This document shows, piece by piece, positions 8,738-16,286 of a DNA stretch of 37,073 nt (within the stretch, counting starts at the first letter, position 1; each line of letters begins with the position of its first letter). The notes under the pieces are model-generated. The model did not search any database. It was not told the origin of the DNA and saw only the letters and a list, made by a program, of their open reading frames with translations. Location of the stretch: contig JAPOUQ010000031.1 in the NCBI GenBank assembly GCA_026708585.1, positions 1 through 37,073 of the forward strand. The letters are read 5' to 3'. The stretch is from Gammaproteobacteria bacterium (GTDB lineage: Bacteria > Pseudomonadota > Gammaproteobacteria > Arenicellales > Poriferihabitantaceae). The position numbers and the translations under genes were made by a program.

Positions 8738-9175
8738 ATGAGTATAGATGAAAACGGCTTGATGATGACTGAACTAGATGCTGAACACTTGCAGGATGAA
8801 AAAGCTGCATTTGACTTTCTAGAAAATATCATTTGGCCTTCTGGACCTATTTGTCCAAATTGTGGTGTCACAGATAATGCTTACACTTTACATGGTGTTC
8901 GTACAAAACCTTCAAAGAAATTCCCTAATGGTAAAGTTCGTCATGGCCTAAAGAAGTGTAAAGATTGTGGCAAACAATTCACTATTCGTATTGGCACAAT
9001 GTTTGAATCCAGTCATATTGAACTTCATTTGTGGTTACGAGCGATTAATTTGTTGTCTACAAGTAACAAAAAGATAAGTGCCGTCCAGCTTCATCAGAAA
9101 CTTGGTATTACCGTGAAATCTGCTTGGCTTGTGGGCCGTCGAATTCGTAAAGCCATGCCGAGGGATTTACCCTGA
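8738..9175 (+). CDS. Stand-alone IS1595-type zinc-ribbon/HTH protein (no transposase catalytic domain)
   Basis: 145 residues from the ATG at 8738; alternative starts are a TTG at 8675 and an ATG at 8762. It matches the N-terminal module of IS1595/ISXO2 transposases: CPNCG (C39, C42) and CKDCG (C74, C77) form a zinc ribbon, followed by KQFTIRIGTMFESSHIELHLWLRAINLL and a helix-turn-helix-like KISAVQLHQKLGITVKSAWLVGRRIRKAM. In IS1595 proteins a DDE domain would come next; here the frame ends in a clean stop, and no DDE fragment or terminal inverted repeat follows. It ends 27 bp before znuA, on the same strand, so it is probably co-transcribed with it. It may be a domesticated DNA-binding, possibly zinc-responsive, protein or simply a truncated transposase. 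Family assignment is firm; function is not. Confidence 0.8.
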   Translation: MSIDENGLMMTELDAEHLQDEKAAFDFLENIIWPSGPICPNCGVTDNAYTLHGVRTKPSKKFPNGKVRHGLKKCKDCGKQFTIRIGTMFESSHIELHLWLRAINLLSTSNKKISAVQLHQKLGITVKSAWLVGRRIRKAMPRDLP

Positions 9176-9202
9176 ACGAATAAACAATAAATTATTTAAA
9201 TC

Positions 9203-10318
9203 ATGAAATTATTGAAAACTCTAATTCTAAGTTTGGTGCTCATATCTACTTCGGCCAATACTTTGTTGGCTCACGAGTCACCAAATATTGTTGTTAGCAT
9301 AAAACCCCTTCATTCGCTGGTTGCCAGTGTCATGGGAGATAAAGGTAACCCGCAATTGTTATTGGAATCAAATGCATCTCCCCACACTTATCAAATGCGT
9401 CCGTCACAAGCCAAAGCTTTGCAAGATGCTGATCTAGTGATTTGGGTTGGCAAGTATATGGAAAATTTCCTGGCTCGTGCTGTTGAAAACATAAGTACAG
9501 ATGCTACGGTACTCACTTTAGAAGAGGCACAAGGAATACATAGACTTCCCTTTCGTGAAGGTGGTATTTGGGGAATCGAAAAGCATCATGATCACGAGGA
9601 ACATCATGACCATGATGAAGAAAAACATGATTCACATGGGCATGAGGAGGACAACCACAGTGAAGATGGTCATGCCGCTAAGGAACATGATGAACATGAA
9701 CATGCTGCGAAAGAGCATGATGATCACGATCATGACCAAGGGCATGATGACCACGGGCACGATGACCACGGGCATGAAGAGCATGATCATGATCATGGTG
9801 AATTCGATGTACATATCTGGCTTGATCCTGATAATGCCCGAAGGATTGTTGAAATCCTAGCGAATGAGCTCACCATCATGGATCCAGATCATGCCGACAT
9901 ATACAGTCAAAACGCCAAGACAACCATTCAACGAATCGATGAAACTGAAGAATCAATCAAAAAACAACTCTCTTCTATTAATCAGGACCGGTTTGTTGTT
10001 TTTCACGATGCTTACCGGTATTTTGAAGAGGCATTTGGAATTGAAGCCTTTGGTTCGTTTACTGTTGAGCCAACCCGTCTACCTAGTGCCAGGCGATTGT
10101 CGGAACTAAGAGAGGCCATCAATCATCACAACGTGGTATGTGTTTTTTCTGAACCACAGTTCAAGCCAGACCTTGTTGAAACTGTAATTGAACAAACTGG
10201 AGCAAAAACAGGCATTTTGGATCCGTTGGGTGCCGGTTTAGATCAAGGTCCAGATGCTTGGTTTATGATTATGCAAAGATTAGCTGATTCACTAACCGAC
10301 TGTCTTGGAACTGCATAG
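9203..10318 (+). CDS. znuA: Zinc ABC transporter, periplasmic binding protein
   Basis: Captures Zn2+ in the periplasm for ZnuBC. 371 residues with a signal peptide ending near LLAHES. Zinc ligands typical of cluster A-I proteins are visible: H61 in SPHTYQMRPSQ, H204 in HIWLDP, and H268 in VVFHDAYRYFE. Between residues 128 and 199 there is a very long acidic histidine loop with about 25 histidines, including two HAAKEHD repeats and two HDDHG repeats; it is longer than the loop in E. coli ZnuA and makes the protein larger than the usual 310 or so residues. Encoded divergently from znuCB and just downstream of the zinc-ribbon protein gene. Confidence 0.95.
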   Translation: MKLLKTLILSLVLISTSANTLLAHESPNIVVSIKPLHSLVASVMGDKGNPQLLLESNASPHTYQMRPSQAKALQDADLVIWVGKYMENFLARAVENISTDATVLTLEEAQGIHRLPFREGGIWGIEKHHDHEEHHDHDEEKHDSHGHEEDNHSEDGHAAKEHDEHEHAAKEHDDHDHDQGHDDHGHDDHGHEEHDHDHGEFDVHIWLDPDNARRIVEILANELTIMDPDHADIYSQNAKTTIQRIDETEESIKKQLSSINQDRFVVFHDAYRYFEEAFGIEAFGSFTVEPTRLPSARRLSELREAINHHNVVCVFSEPQFKPDLVETVIEQTGAKTGILDPLGAGLDQGPDAWFMIMQRLADSLTDCLGTA

Positions 10319-10334
10319 TATTATCCTGAATAAT

Positions 10335-10367
10335 GGTCGGGAGGATATCTGTTGATTCCGCCCGATC
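10335..10367 (+). terminator. Hairpin after znuA, probable terminator
   Basis: TCGGG (10337-10341) pairs with CCCGA (10361-10365), with one A/G mismatch and then GGA/TCC continuing inward; GG/TC can extend the base. It starts 16 bp after the znuA stop. The following sequence (AGTTTCAATTT) is only moderately T-rich. Confidence 0.4.
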
Positions 10368-10776
10368 AGTTTCAATTTGTGTAACAAGCTGCTTCAGGGT
10401 CTTACTTGCTCACTCATTTGAGAGTGTCTCAACTATTCTGGGTTTTGGTCATTCAGAAATAGCAACCAGTTGAATCTCACTGTTCAAGCCCAAGGGATTC
10501 GCTCCTTTTTCATACGTATTCTGGGAATGGCGAAACATCACCCAAAATACCGTGATATCTTTTTTGAGAATATCGATTCGGGGTTGATACCCGAAATAGG
10601 AGATTCTTGAGCACCGAACCAGAAAAGGAACTCAATTCAATAACTTTTTTATTCGAACTTCAAACGCCTAATCAGATCTGGTGCTTTTAGTCCTATAACA
10701 ATGGACAAGACAATCTCTCGTGAGTCGTGCTAAGTCATATACTTTGAATTCGAGTTCAGGAAAATTATTACGGATT
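10368..10776. other. Intergenic region with an inverted repeat
   Basis: No gene recognised in the 409 bp between the znuA hairpin and the minus-strand phosphatase relative. TTCGGG (10577-10582) and CCCGAA (10590-10595) form a 6-bp stem with a 7-nt loop, which could end the minus-strand transcript that arrives from 10777, though no U-run follows on either strand. Confidence 0.3.
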
Positions 10777-11364
10777 TTAATGAGTCCCTTGCGGTTTAGA
10801 TATCCGAAACTCCATAGGAGAAAACTCCCGAACCAACACGAATTTGCCATTTTCCAGATGGGTTTGTGAGTATTTTGTCAATTCCTGAAGCAGAATCCGA
10901 GACGAACCTCGACTACCGATAATGATTGGCCATTCGTCGAAAAATCTAGACATCGCTTGAAATGATCCATGGATTCGTTTGCTGAAATGTTCTGCACTCT
11001 CCCCTCGAGGAGGTGTAATTCCTTGCTTTAGTAAGAAATTCGTTTGTTCGCTCGATTGACCATTCCACTCACCCAAGAATCGTTCCATCAACGCATTTTC
11101 GATGCGTATATCCAAACTGAGTTCCTGAGAAACGATGCGTGCGGTTTCGACATTACGGTTTGAGGGAGGAGTAATCACCATGCCTGGAGGCATTGATAAT
11201 TTCTTTAGTATTCTTGCTAATCTCTCGGCCTGTTCAATTCCGAATTGTGTTAATTCTGGGTTTGAGTCACCTCCGGAACTGATTCCACGTTGATTGTAAG
11301 TGGATTCGGCATGACGTGCAAAATAAAATCCACGTTGTATAGGTTTAACTTGAAAAGCATCCAT
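10777..11364 (-). CDS. Histidine phosphatase superfamily protein lacking the second catalytic histidine
   Basis: 195-residue member of the phosphoglycerate mutase-like (histidine phosphatase) family. The nucleophile motif is present near the N-terminus as FARHAESTYNQRG (normally RHGE), and there is a plausible SNRNVETARIVSQ block equivalent to the usual S-x-x-x-R-x-x-x-T-A motif, then MERFLGEWNG with the acid residue. The second histidine, normally in a VSHGG motif, is replaced: the sequence reads IIIGSRGSSRIL with a CGA arginine codon where the histidine should be. The fold is therefore supported, but normal catalysis is doubtful; it could be a pseudo-phosphatase or bind a phosphorylated ligand. 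It lies 198 bp after the hydrolase gene on the same strand and may be the tail of the long minus-strand transcript. Confidence 0.8.
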   Translation of the reverse strand: MDAFQVKPIQRGFYFARHAESTYNQRGISSGGDSNPELTQFGIEQAERLARILKKLSMPPGMVITPPSNRNVETARIVSQELSLDIRIENALMERFLGEWNGQSSEQTNFLLKQGITPPRGESAEHFSKRIHGSFQAMSRFFDEWPIIIGSRGSSRILLQELTKYSQTHLENGKFVLVREFSPMEFRISKPQGTH

Positions 11365-11562
11365 GAATAAATCTCGGTGTGTCTATCTCAATTGGAATGA
11401 GCCGAATGACGCTTCGAGTCTCTTCACCGGTCATTTGGACTACTTTCTAGGTCAAGTATTCTTATAAATCGGCGAGTTGATGGTTCAAAAATAATGGGAA
11501 TATTCCATTCGTTGTTCGATCCAATCATTTTCCAGGAAGTGGGCTGGAGGAAACCGAAGGTT

Positions 11563-12645
11563 TCAGATATTATAAAATATGCTTGGAGGGCGCTCGGAGT
11601 TTTTGTAGTAACGATCTTGACCATAAGGTTTATCGTCAAGCACCCAATCGGCTATCCATTGATTCAATTCTCCATCACTCAAGCTGGGTGTATGGCCCGC
11701 CCCATGAACATGTATAACCGATAACAATGGATTAATTCGCATATGATCAATTGTTTTGTGTGAAAGTGCATCACTTTCAAGTCCATGTAACAGCAAAACT
11801 GGGCATTTTATCTGGTCCCAATAATTCCATTGATTTAGACTTTTGGTCGCTGCCGATCGATAAGCCAACATCGCCCGAATGTCATGACGATAGATTCGCC
11901 CGTTCTCCTCTATAGACCATCGCGTTTTGTAATGTTGGTTGTAGAATAGGCTCGCATCATACGTTGCTCCTGAATGCCTCATGGAGATAGCGGTTTTTCT
12001 AAGCATTTCCGCTGGGGTTGTAAAGGCATAGTACCTAGCTATCGCAATCGAACGCCTTCGCCGCCTCTTTTTGGGAATATAGGGGCCACTGTCGTTCAAA
12101 ATAATCCGCTTGACTCGATCTGGGAAATGATTAGCAAATCGGATGGCGATTGATCCACCAAGTGAAGAACCTAGCAAGGTACAAGAAGACAATCCTAGGT
12201 GATCCATGAACTGTCGAAGTTGCTCAACATGAGTATCGATTGAATAGTCCGTTTGTTCAGCTAGCCATCCACTACCACCCCGACCGCATAGGTCGATTGC
12301 AATGATTCGCAGGTCTCGGTAGATGTCATTAGCCAAAAAGTCAAATCGGTGCTTAGTATTGATTAATCCGCCAATAGCAATAACAGGTTCAGCACCGTTT
12401 TTTGTATCAGAATAGGAAACGGGAGCACTGTAGGGTTTTCCAATACCTAATTCAGAATCCTGCAAATGAACAGGATGGATATATCGAAAACCGTACTTAT
12501 CAGGTAAATACGGAATACTTTGCGTGATCAGATCAAGCATGGCATGATAATCATCCCATGTTAAGGTACTGAGTTCAGGCTTGCCTCGTTGTTGAAACCA
12601 TTCCCGTAAGGTTGTATCAGCGGTTTGTGCAGAACTTGGTTCCAA
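11563..12645 (-). CDS. Alpha/beta hydrolase
   Basis: 360-residue alpha/beta hydrolase. Visible parts are the oxyanion strand PVIAIGGLIN (residues 87-96), DLCGRGGSG, the nucleophile elbow GSSLGGS with S161, an acidic-residue strand CPVLLLHGLESDALS, and the catalytic histidine in HGAGHTPSLSD. A cap-domain insert contains a basic run (KKRRRRR). Substrate unknown; esterases, haloalkane dehalogenases and C-C hydrolases share the fold. The start is TTG at 12645 directly downstream of an in-frame stop; the first in-frame ATG is at codon 36, too far inside to be the start if the N-terminal helix is real. It begins 38 bp after the RsbW-like gene and is likely in the same operon. Confidence 0.85.
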   Translation of the reverse strand: MEPSSAQTADTTLREWFQQRGKPELSTLTWDDYHAMLDLITQSIPYLPDKYGFRYIHPVHLQDSELGIGKPYSAPVSYSDTKNGAEPVIAIGGLINTKHRFDFLANDIYRDLRIIAIDLCGRGGSGWLAEQTDYSIDTHVEQLRQFMDHLGLSSCTLLGSSLGGSIAIRFANHFPDRVKRIILNDSGPYIPKKRRRRRSIAIARYYAFTTPAEMLRKTAISMRHSGATYDASLFYNQHYKTRWSIEENGRIYRHDIRAMLAYRSAATKSLNQWNYWDQIKCPVLLLHGLESDALSHKTIDHMRINPLLSVIHVHGAGHTPSLSDGELNQWIADWVLDDKPYGQDRYYKNSERPPSIFYNI

Positions 12646-12683
12646 CAGTTATGATCTCACTCTTAAAATCAGGTGTAGATTTT

Positions 12684-13118
12684 TTATTCTTCAGGAGAAT
12701 CCAAAATAAGATGGATACGATTGGTGTTATCAATTCGCTCATACGAGTATTCGCTGGTAAGAATCTTTACGAAATAGACCCCCAACCCTCCGATTAGACG
12801 ATCACCAATATCAGAATCCAGATCGGGTTCAATGACCTCTTCAAAAGGATTGAACTCCACGCCACGATCTTCCATGATAATTACAAGTTGGTTATCTTCA
12901 TTAATCAAATCAATATGGATTGTATCGTTTGGATCGGTTAATTTTCCATAGGAAATAATATTGGTAATTAATTCGTCAAGTATGAGATTCGCATTCGATA
13001 TCCAAATCGAAGGCCAATTATCAATTCTCCCATGTTGTGTGATGGCTTCTGCTATACGCGGTATTTCAGATAACTCATTCTTGAGGATAAACCCCAATTT
13101 TTTTTGTTCAGTCATCAT
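12684..13118 (-). CDS. RsbW/SpoIIAB-like serine kinase or anti-sigma ATPase
   Basis: GHKL-fold ATPase of about 145 residues, the size of stand-alone partner-switching kinases. The N box is LILDELITNIISYG (E49, N53), the G1 box is MEDRGVEFNP (D84, G86) and the G2 box is IGGLGVYFVK (residues 109-118). In the family these proteins bind a sigma factor or other target, and phosphorylate a STAS antagonist on serine. A ribosome binding site (GGAG) precedes the tandem ATGs at 13118 and 13115; a TTG further upstream is less likely. The gene overlaps the end of the phosphatase gene by 11 bp, which implies coupled translation. The cognate STAS is not adjacent; the one at 5643 is the candidate. No sigma factor gene is in the window. 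Confidence 0.92.
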   Translation of the reverse strand: MMTEQKKLGFILKNELSEIPRIAEAITQHGRIDNWPSIWISNANLILDELITNIISYGKLTDPNDTIHIDLINEDNQLVIIMEDRGVEFNPFEEVIEPDLDSDIGDRLIGGLGVYFVKILTSEYSYERIDNTNRIHLILDSPEE

Positions 13119-15228
13119 GATCTCCAATCAATTTCTGTTTGTCTTTCGTATAGTGAAGGATAACGCAGGTGATATCATCAAATTGAGGCGCTTCCTCAAC
13201 AAAAGATTCTACACTATCGATCAATTGTTTGATATCTTCTTGTGGTGTTTGCTCAGGATTTAGCTTATCAATGGTTTCAAGTGTTCTGTCATCTCCGTAC
13301 GCCTCACCATTTTTGTTGAATGATTCTGGAACTCCATCAGTCATGAACACTATACGAGAACTGTTTTCAAGGGTGACACACTTTTCCTTAAAGTCAATGT
13401 CATCAATCAAGGCCAAGACCGCCCCTTCTGTCTGTTCTAGTACTCTCGTACCATTCTTGTCCGAGACAATAGGTGGATTATGTCCACCTGTTGAATAGGT
13501 CAGAGTACCATGCTCTTCATCAAGAATTCCATAGAACAAAGTCACAAATAATTGCTCGTTGTTATTTTGCACAAGATAATCATTCATGTGTTCAAGTACG
13601 GTCGCAGGAGATTTAATATGAAAGACCTTGCTTCGAAGTAACGTTCTAGCCATTACCATGAACAATGCCGCAGGAACTCCTTTACCAGATACGTCAGCGA
13701 TTGCAACACCAATTCGATGTTCATCTAGTCGAAACATATCGTAAAAATCTCCACCTACTTCCTTGGCAGGGGTCATAAAGCCGGCTGCATTAAACTGTTT
13801 GGAAATATCCAGATTTTCTGGCACCAAAGACTGTTGTACTCGGGTTGCTATATCCAACTCTTTTTGAATGGATGACAACTCCTCCTTGGTGTGCATTGCA
13901 TCCATCACTCGTCCCGACATATGCTGAAAAGCAATCGCCATCATGGCTAGGCTATCTGGTCCAGATTTGGTATCTTGATCTTCCAGCTTCTTGTTATTTT
14001 GTAAGATTTTTTGCTGTTGATCTGCAACTTCTGGATCATCATGAACAATAGTTCGTATTTTCTCTAGCTGTTGAATAATTTCTTCTCGTTCATCACCATC
14101 TAGAGTATCCGAGAGATTGGTCATTTCCTTGATAATAAAACGTTTCTGTCGAGCTTGTTGTCGCTCACGAAGCCTTCTGTGTCGGTTAAGTGCTAGCAGA
14201 TTGTCTCGAAACACATTGATGGCCCCCGATATTTGTCCCACTTCGTTATCGGTGTTTATTTCCTCAGTCTGTGCTTGCAAGTCTCCTTTTGAAAGAGCAT
14301 CAAGTACATTAACGCTCTCGGATAGTGGCGCAAAGGCCCGCGACATATATAGATACAGGCCAACTAGAAAAAGGAAAATCAGGCTTGAAATGATGATTGC
14401 AGAGGGACGGCTGATTGCTTCTTGACTAGCGATCAGTGAGGAAATGTCTTTTGCAAAAATGATCCGGCCAATCAGTCCAGATAACTCGGCTTCCTGTTCC
14501 AGTACCGTAATCGAAAAGTGTTGATCATCAATGTTGACGGTCTGAACATTATTTAGGTAATCCAAATCGATCTGGTTGTAGAGACTCCTCCATAACCTGC
14601 TATCCACTGCTGAGATCAAACGACCTCGTCGGTTAACAAAAATCACTAGAGAACCTGTGATATCCTCCATTTCGGTGATTGCTGTGAGAATGTTGGTTGA
14701 AAAAATAGCCATGCCAACAGGTTGATTACTTTTAGTATCCGAGATCGGAAATCCATAGACCAGATAGGTATTACGATCCATATCATTCCCAATGCCGGTT
14801 GCAATCGAATTGTCGCGTATGAATGATTGGACCAAGCTTGGCGAGATTGGCGCACTTTGGAATACACTGGGTAATGATGAGAAAGCGATCGAGCCATCCA
14901 GATAAACAATATCCAATCGATCAACAGTCTTAGTGTTGACTAATTGAGTTAAAACCGTTCGCCCCAATTCCTGTATTTGCGCGGAATCTTGAGCTTTAAC
15001 CGCATCAATCAAGGTTTCATTCTCATTAATCAGAGATTCATTGTCCTCCATTTCATTAATAATGCCTATTGAAACCTTAGACCAGAGAGTGGCCTGATCA
15101 CTCGCTGACTCAAGGGAATATTGATTTTTGATTAACTGCTCGCGCTCAAGACCGACAAAAACGACACTCGAACAGATTAAGCCGATAGTGAGGGTGACAA
15201 TGAAACTGATTCTCGTACGGAGAAGCAT
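13108..15228 (-). CDS. Membrane sensor-HAMP-PP2C phosphatase (RsbU/SpoIIE type)
   Basis: 706 residues. Order: membrane segment 1 at about 8-26; extracytoplasmic sensor domain at about 30-275, whose pattern (LDIVYLDGSIAFSS, then NTYLVYGFPISD, then GMAIFSTNI) looks like a Cache-type fold; membrane segment 2 at about 277-296; HAMP at about 297-350; a long charged coiled-coil-like linker to about 465; and a PP2C domain at 466-695. Metal-binding aspartates are D494 and D497 (GGDFYD), D512 (ADVSGKG), D631 (MTDGV) and D684-D685 (FDDIT). In the family it dephosphorylates a STAS protein in response to a signal. It follows the binding-protein gene by 38 bp and overlaps the kinase gene, so sensing, phosphatase and kinase are made together. 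Confidence 0.92.
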   Translation of the reverse strand: MLLRTRISFIVTLTIGLICSSVVFVGLEREQLIKNQYSLESASDQATLWSKVSIGIINEMEDNESLINENETLIDAVKAQDSAQIQELGRTVLTQLVNTKTVDRLDIVYLDGSIAFSSLPSVFQSAPISPSLVQSFIRDNSIATGIGNDMDRNTYLVYGFPISDTKSNQPVGMAIFSTNILTAITEMEDITGSLVIFVNRRGRLISAVDSRLWRSLYNQIDLDYLNNVQTVNIDDQHFSITVLEQEAELSGLIGRIIFAKDISSLIASQEAISRPSAIIISSLIFLFLVGLYLYMSRAFAPLSESVNVLDALSKGDLQAQTEEINTDNEVGQISGAINVFRDNLLALNRHRRLRERQQARQKRFIIKEMTNLSDTLDGDEREEIIQQLEKIRTIVHDDPEVADQQQKILQNNKKLEDQDTKSGPDSLAMMAIAFQHMSGRVMDAMHTKEELSSIQKELDIATRVQQSLVPENLDISKQFNAAGFMTPAKEVGGDFYDMFRLDEHRIGVAIADVSGKGVPAALFMVMARTLLRSKVFHIKSPATVLEHMNDYLVQNNNEQLFVTLFYGILDEEHGTLTYSTGGHNPPIVSDKNGTRVLEQTEGAVLALIDDIDFKEKCVTLENSSRIVFMTDGVPESFNKNGEAYGDDRTLETIDKLNPEQTPQEDIKQLIDSVESFVEEAPQFDDITCVILHYTKDKQKLIGDHDD

Positions 15229-15266
15229 AATTAAATCACTCGCAATCGAAGCAGAACATCTGCTGC

Positions 15267-16286
15267 TTATTCATAGCCACTGTCATTGAAATCAGCAATT
15301 GAGATCATATTCATTGGTGGATACAAGTTCAAAGCACGTGCTACATCCACATTGATCCACAATTTGTGACGTTCAAGTTGGGCTAGGGGCAGATCTTTTG
15401 GATGGATGCCGTCAACCAAGATCTTTTCGGCCTGAAGGCCGGCTAGTTTGCCAACAGTGTAGTAATCCGAGATAAGACCAAACAGACTATGTGATCTTTT
15501 CACTGGGAATTCTGTCGCAGCAAAGGTTGGAATACCCTCTTCAATTGCCAATTTATTGAACAAATCCCCATGTCGTGCAAAAAATGAATCTGGGCCAATA
15601 TACAGTACATCTACTCCCTGAGACTTTGCTTCGCGAATGAGCTCTTGCAGAGAGGCGGGGTCAGATTTTCCTTCCTCATTAAGACCGATTGGAATAGGGA
15701 CAAATTCCATACCCGCTTTGGGTACTGCCTCCTTTAGAAGCTCAACATTAATTCGAACATTACTTGACGTACTGTCATAAATCGAAGCCAGTTTTTTGAA
15801 TGGTCGATAAGCCCGAATTGCGTTCATCTGAGCATCTAGCGGGGTAAGAAACACGACACCTGAAACAGCGCGTCCAGTTTTCTCATATGACTCGACAACC
15901 TTGGCTATTTTCGGATAGGCAACCAAAACGAATATGGCTGGTATATCCCGAATAAATTTTTCAGGCGTTTCTGAATCGTGGCTTCCAACTATACCAAGGG
16001 TTGATCCAGTGCCCCACGTATAGACCAAGTCTGGCTTAGCAAAACGAATTTCATCAACGAGTGCAGGAGCATTGCCTCGATCCAGATTGAGGCTGCGAAC
16101 GGTTAACCGATAAGGAATATTATTCTGATCCAGATAATCCCTAAACCCTTCTTCAACTGCCGTTTCGCCTCGCCAGAGAACGGCATAAATCTCAAACGGC
16201 TCCTGACTAGTTTGGGCATTCGCAAAAAGAGGAATGGCCAGTAAACTTAACAGAAAAGCATACAGAATTTTACGCAACTGTTTCAT
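15267..16286 (-). CDS. TrpX-like periplasmic substrate-binding protein, no ABC transporter partners
   Basis: 339 residues, signal peptide ending at about residue 24 (FANA). The body is the ABC substrate-binding fold related to TrpX (ABC_sub_bind): an N-terminal lobe with KPDLVYTWGTGSTLGIVG and DIPAIFVLVAYP, then GVVFLTPLDAQMNAIRAYRP, a hinge-region KLASIYDSTSSNVRINVELLKEAV and a second lobe with GVDVLYIGPDSFFARH and EEGIPTFAATEFPV. Relatives usually bind aromatic amino acids or other small organic solutes and sit next to permease and ATPase genes; none is present here. The ATG overlaps the stop of the MFS fusion gene (ATGA), and the sensor phosphatase follows 38 bp on, so it probably supplies a ligand signal to that system rather than cargo to a transporter. 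Confidence 0.9.
   Translation of the reverse strand: MKQLRKILYAFLLSLLAIPLFANAQTSQEPFEIYAVLWRGETAVEEGFRDYLDQNNIPYRLTVRSLNLDRGNAPALVDEIRFAKPDLVYTWGTGSTLGIVGSHDSETPEKFIRDIPAIFVLVAYPKIAKVVESYEKTGRAVSGVVFLTPLDAQMNAIRAYRPFKKLASIYDSTSSNVRINVELLKEAVPKAGMEFVPIPIGLNEEGKSDPASLQELIREAKSQGVDVLYIGPDSFFARHGDLFNKLAIEEGIPTFAATEFPVKRSHSLFGLISDYYTVGKLAGLQAEKILVDGIHPKDLPLAQLERHKLWINVDVARALNLYPPMNMISIADFNDSGYE

Noticed and set aside
9555..9860. Long open frames overlapping the histidine-rich part of znuA on both strands (9555-9860 plus, 9632-9814 minus), rich in Met and Ile.
   Set aside because: They are by-products of the repetitive CAT/GAT codons of the His/Asp loop in znuA, which is clearly the real gene.
12684..15228. 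A canonical general stress (sigma-B type) operon.
   Set aside because: No sigma factor gene, no RsbR/S/T-type stressosome genes and no STAS gene are in the cluster, so the output cannot be assumed to be sigma-B-like.
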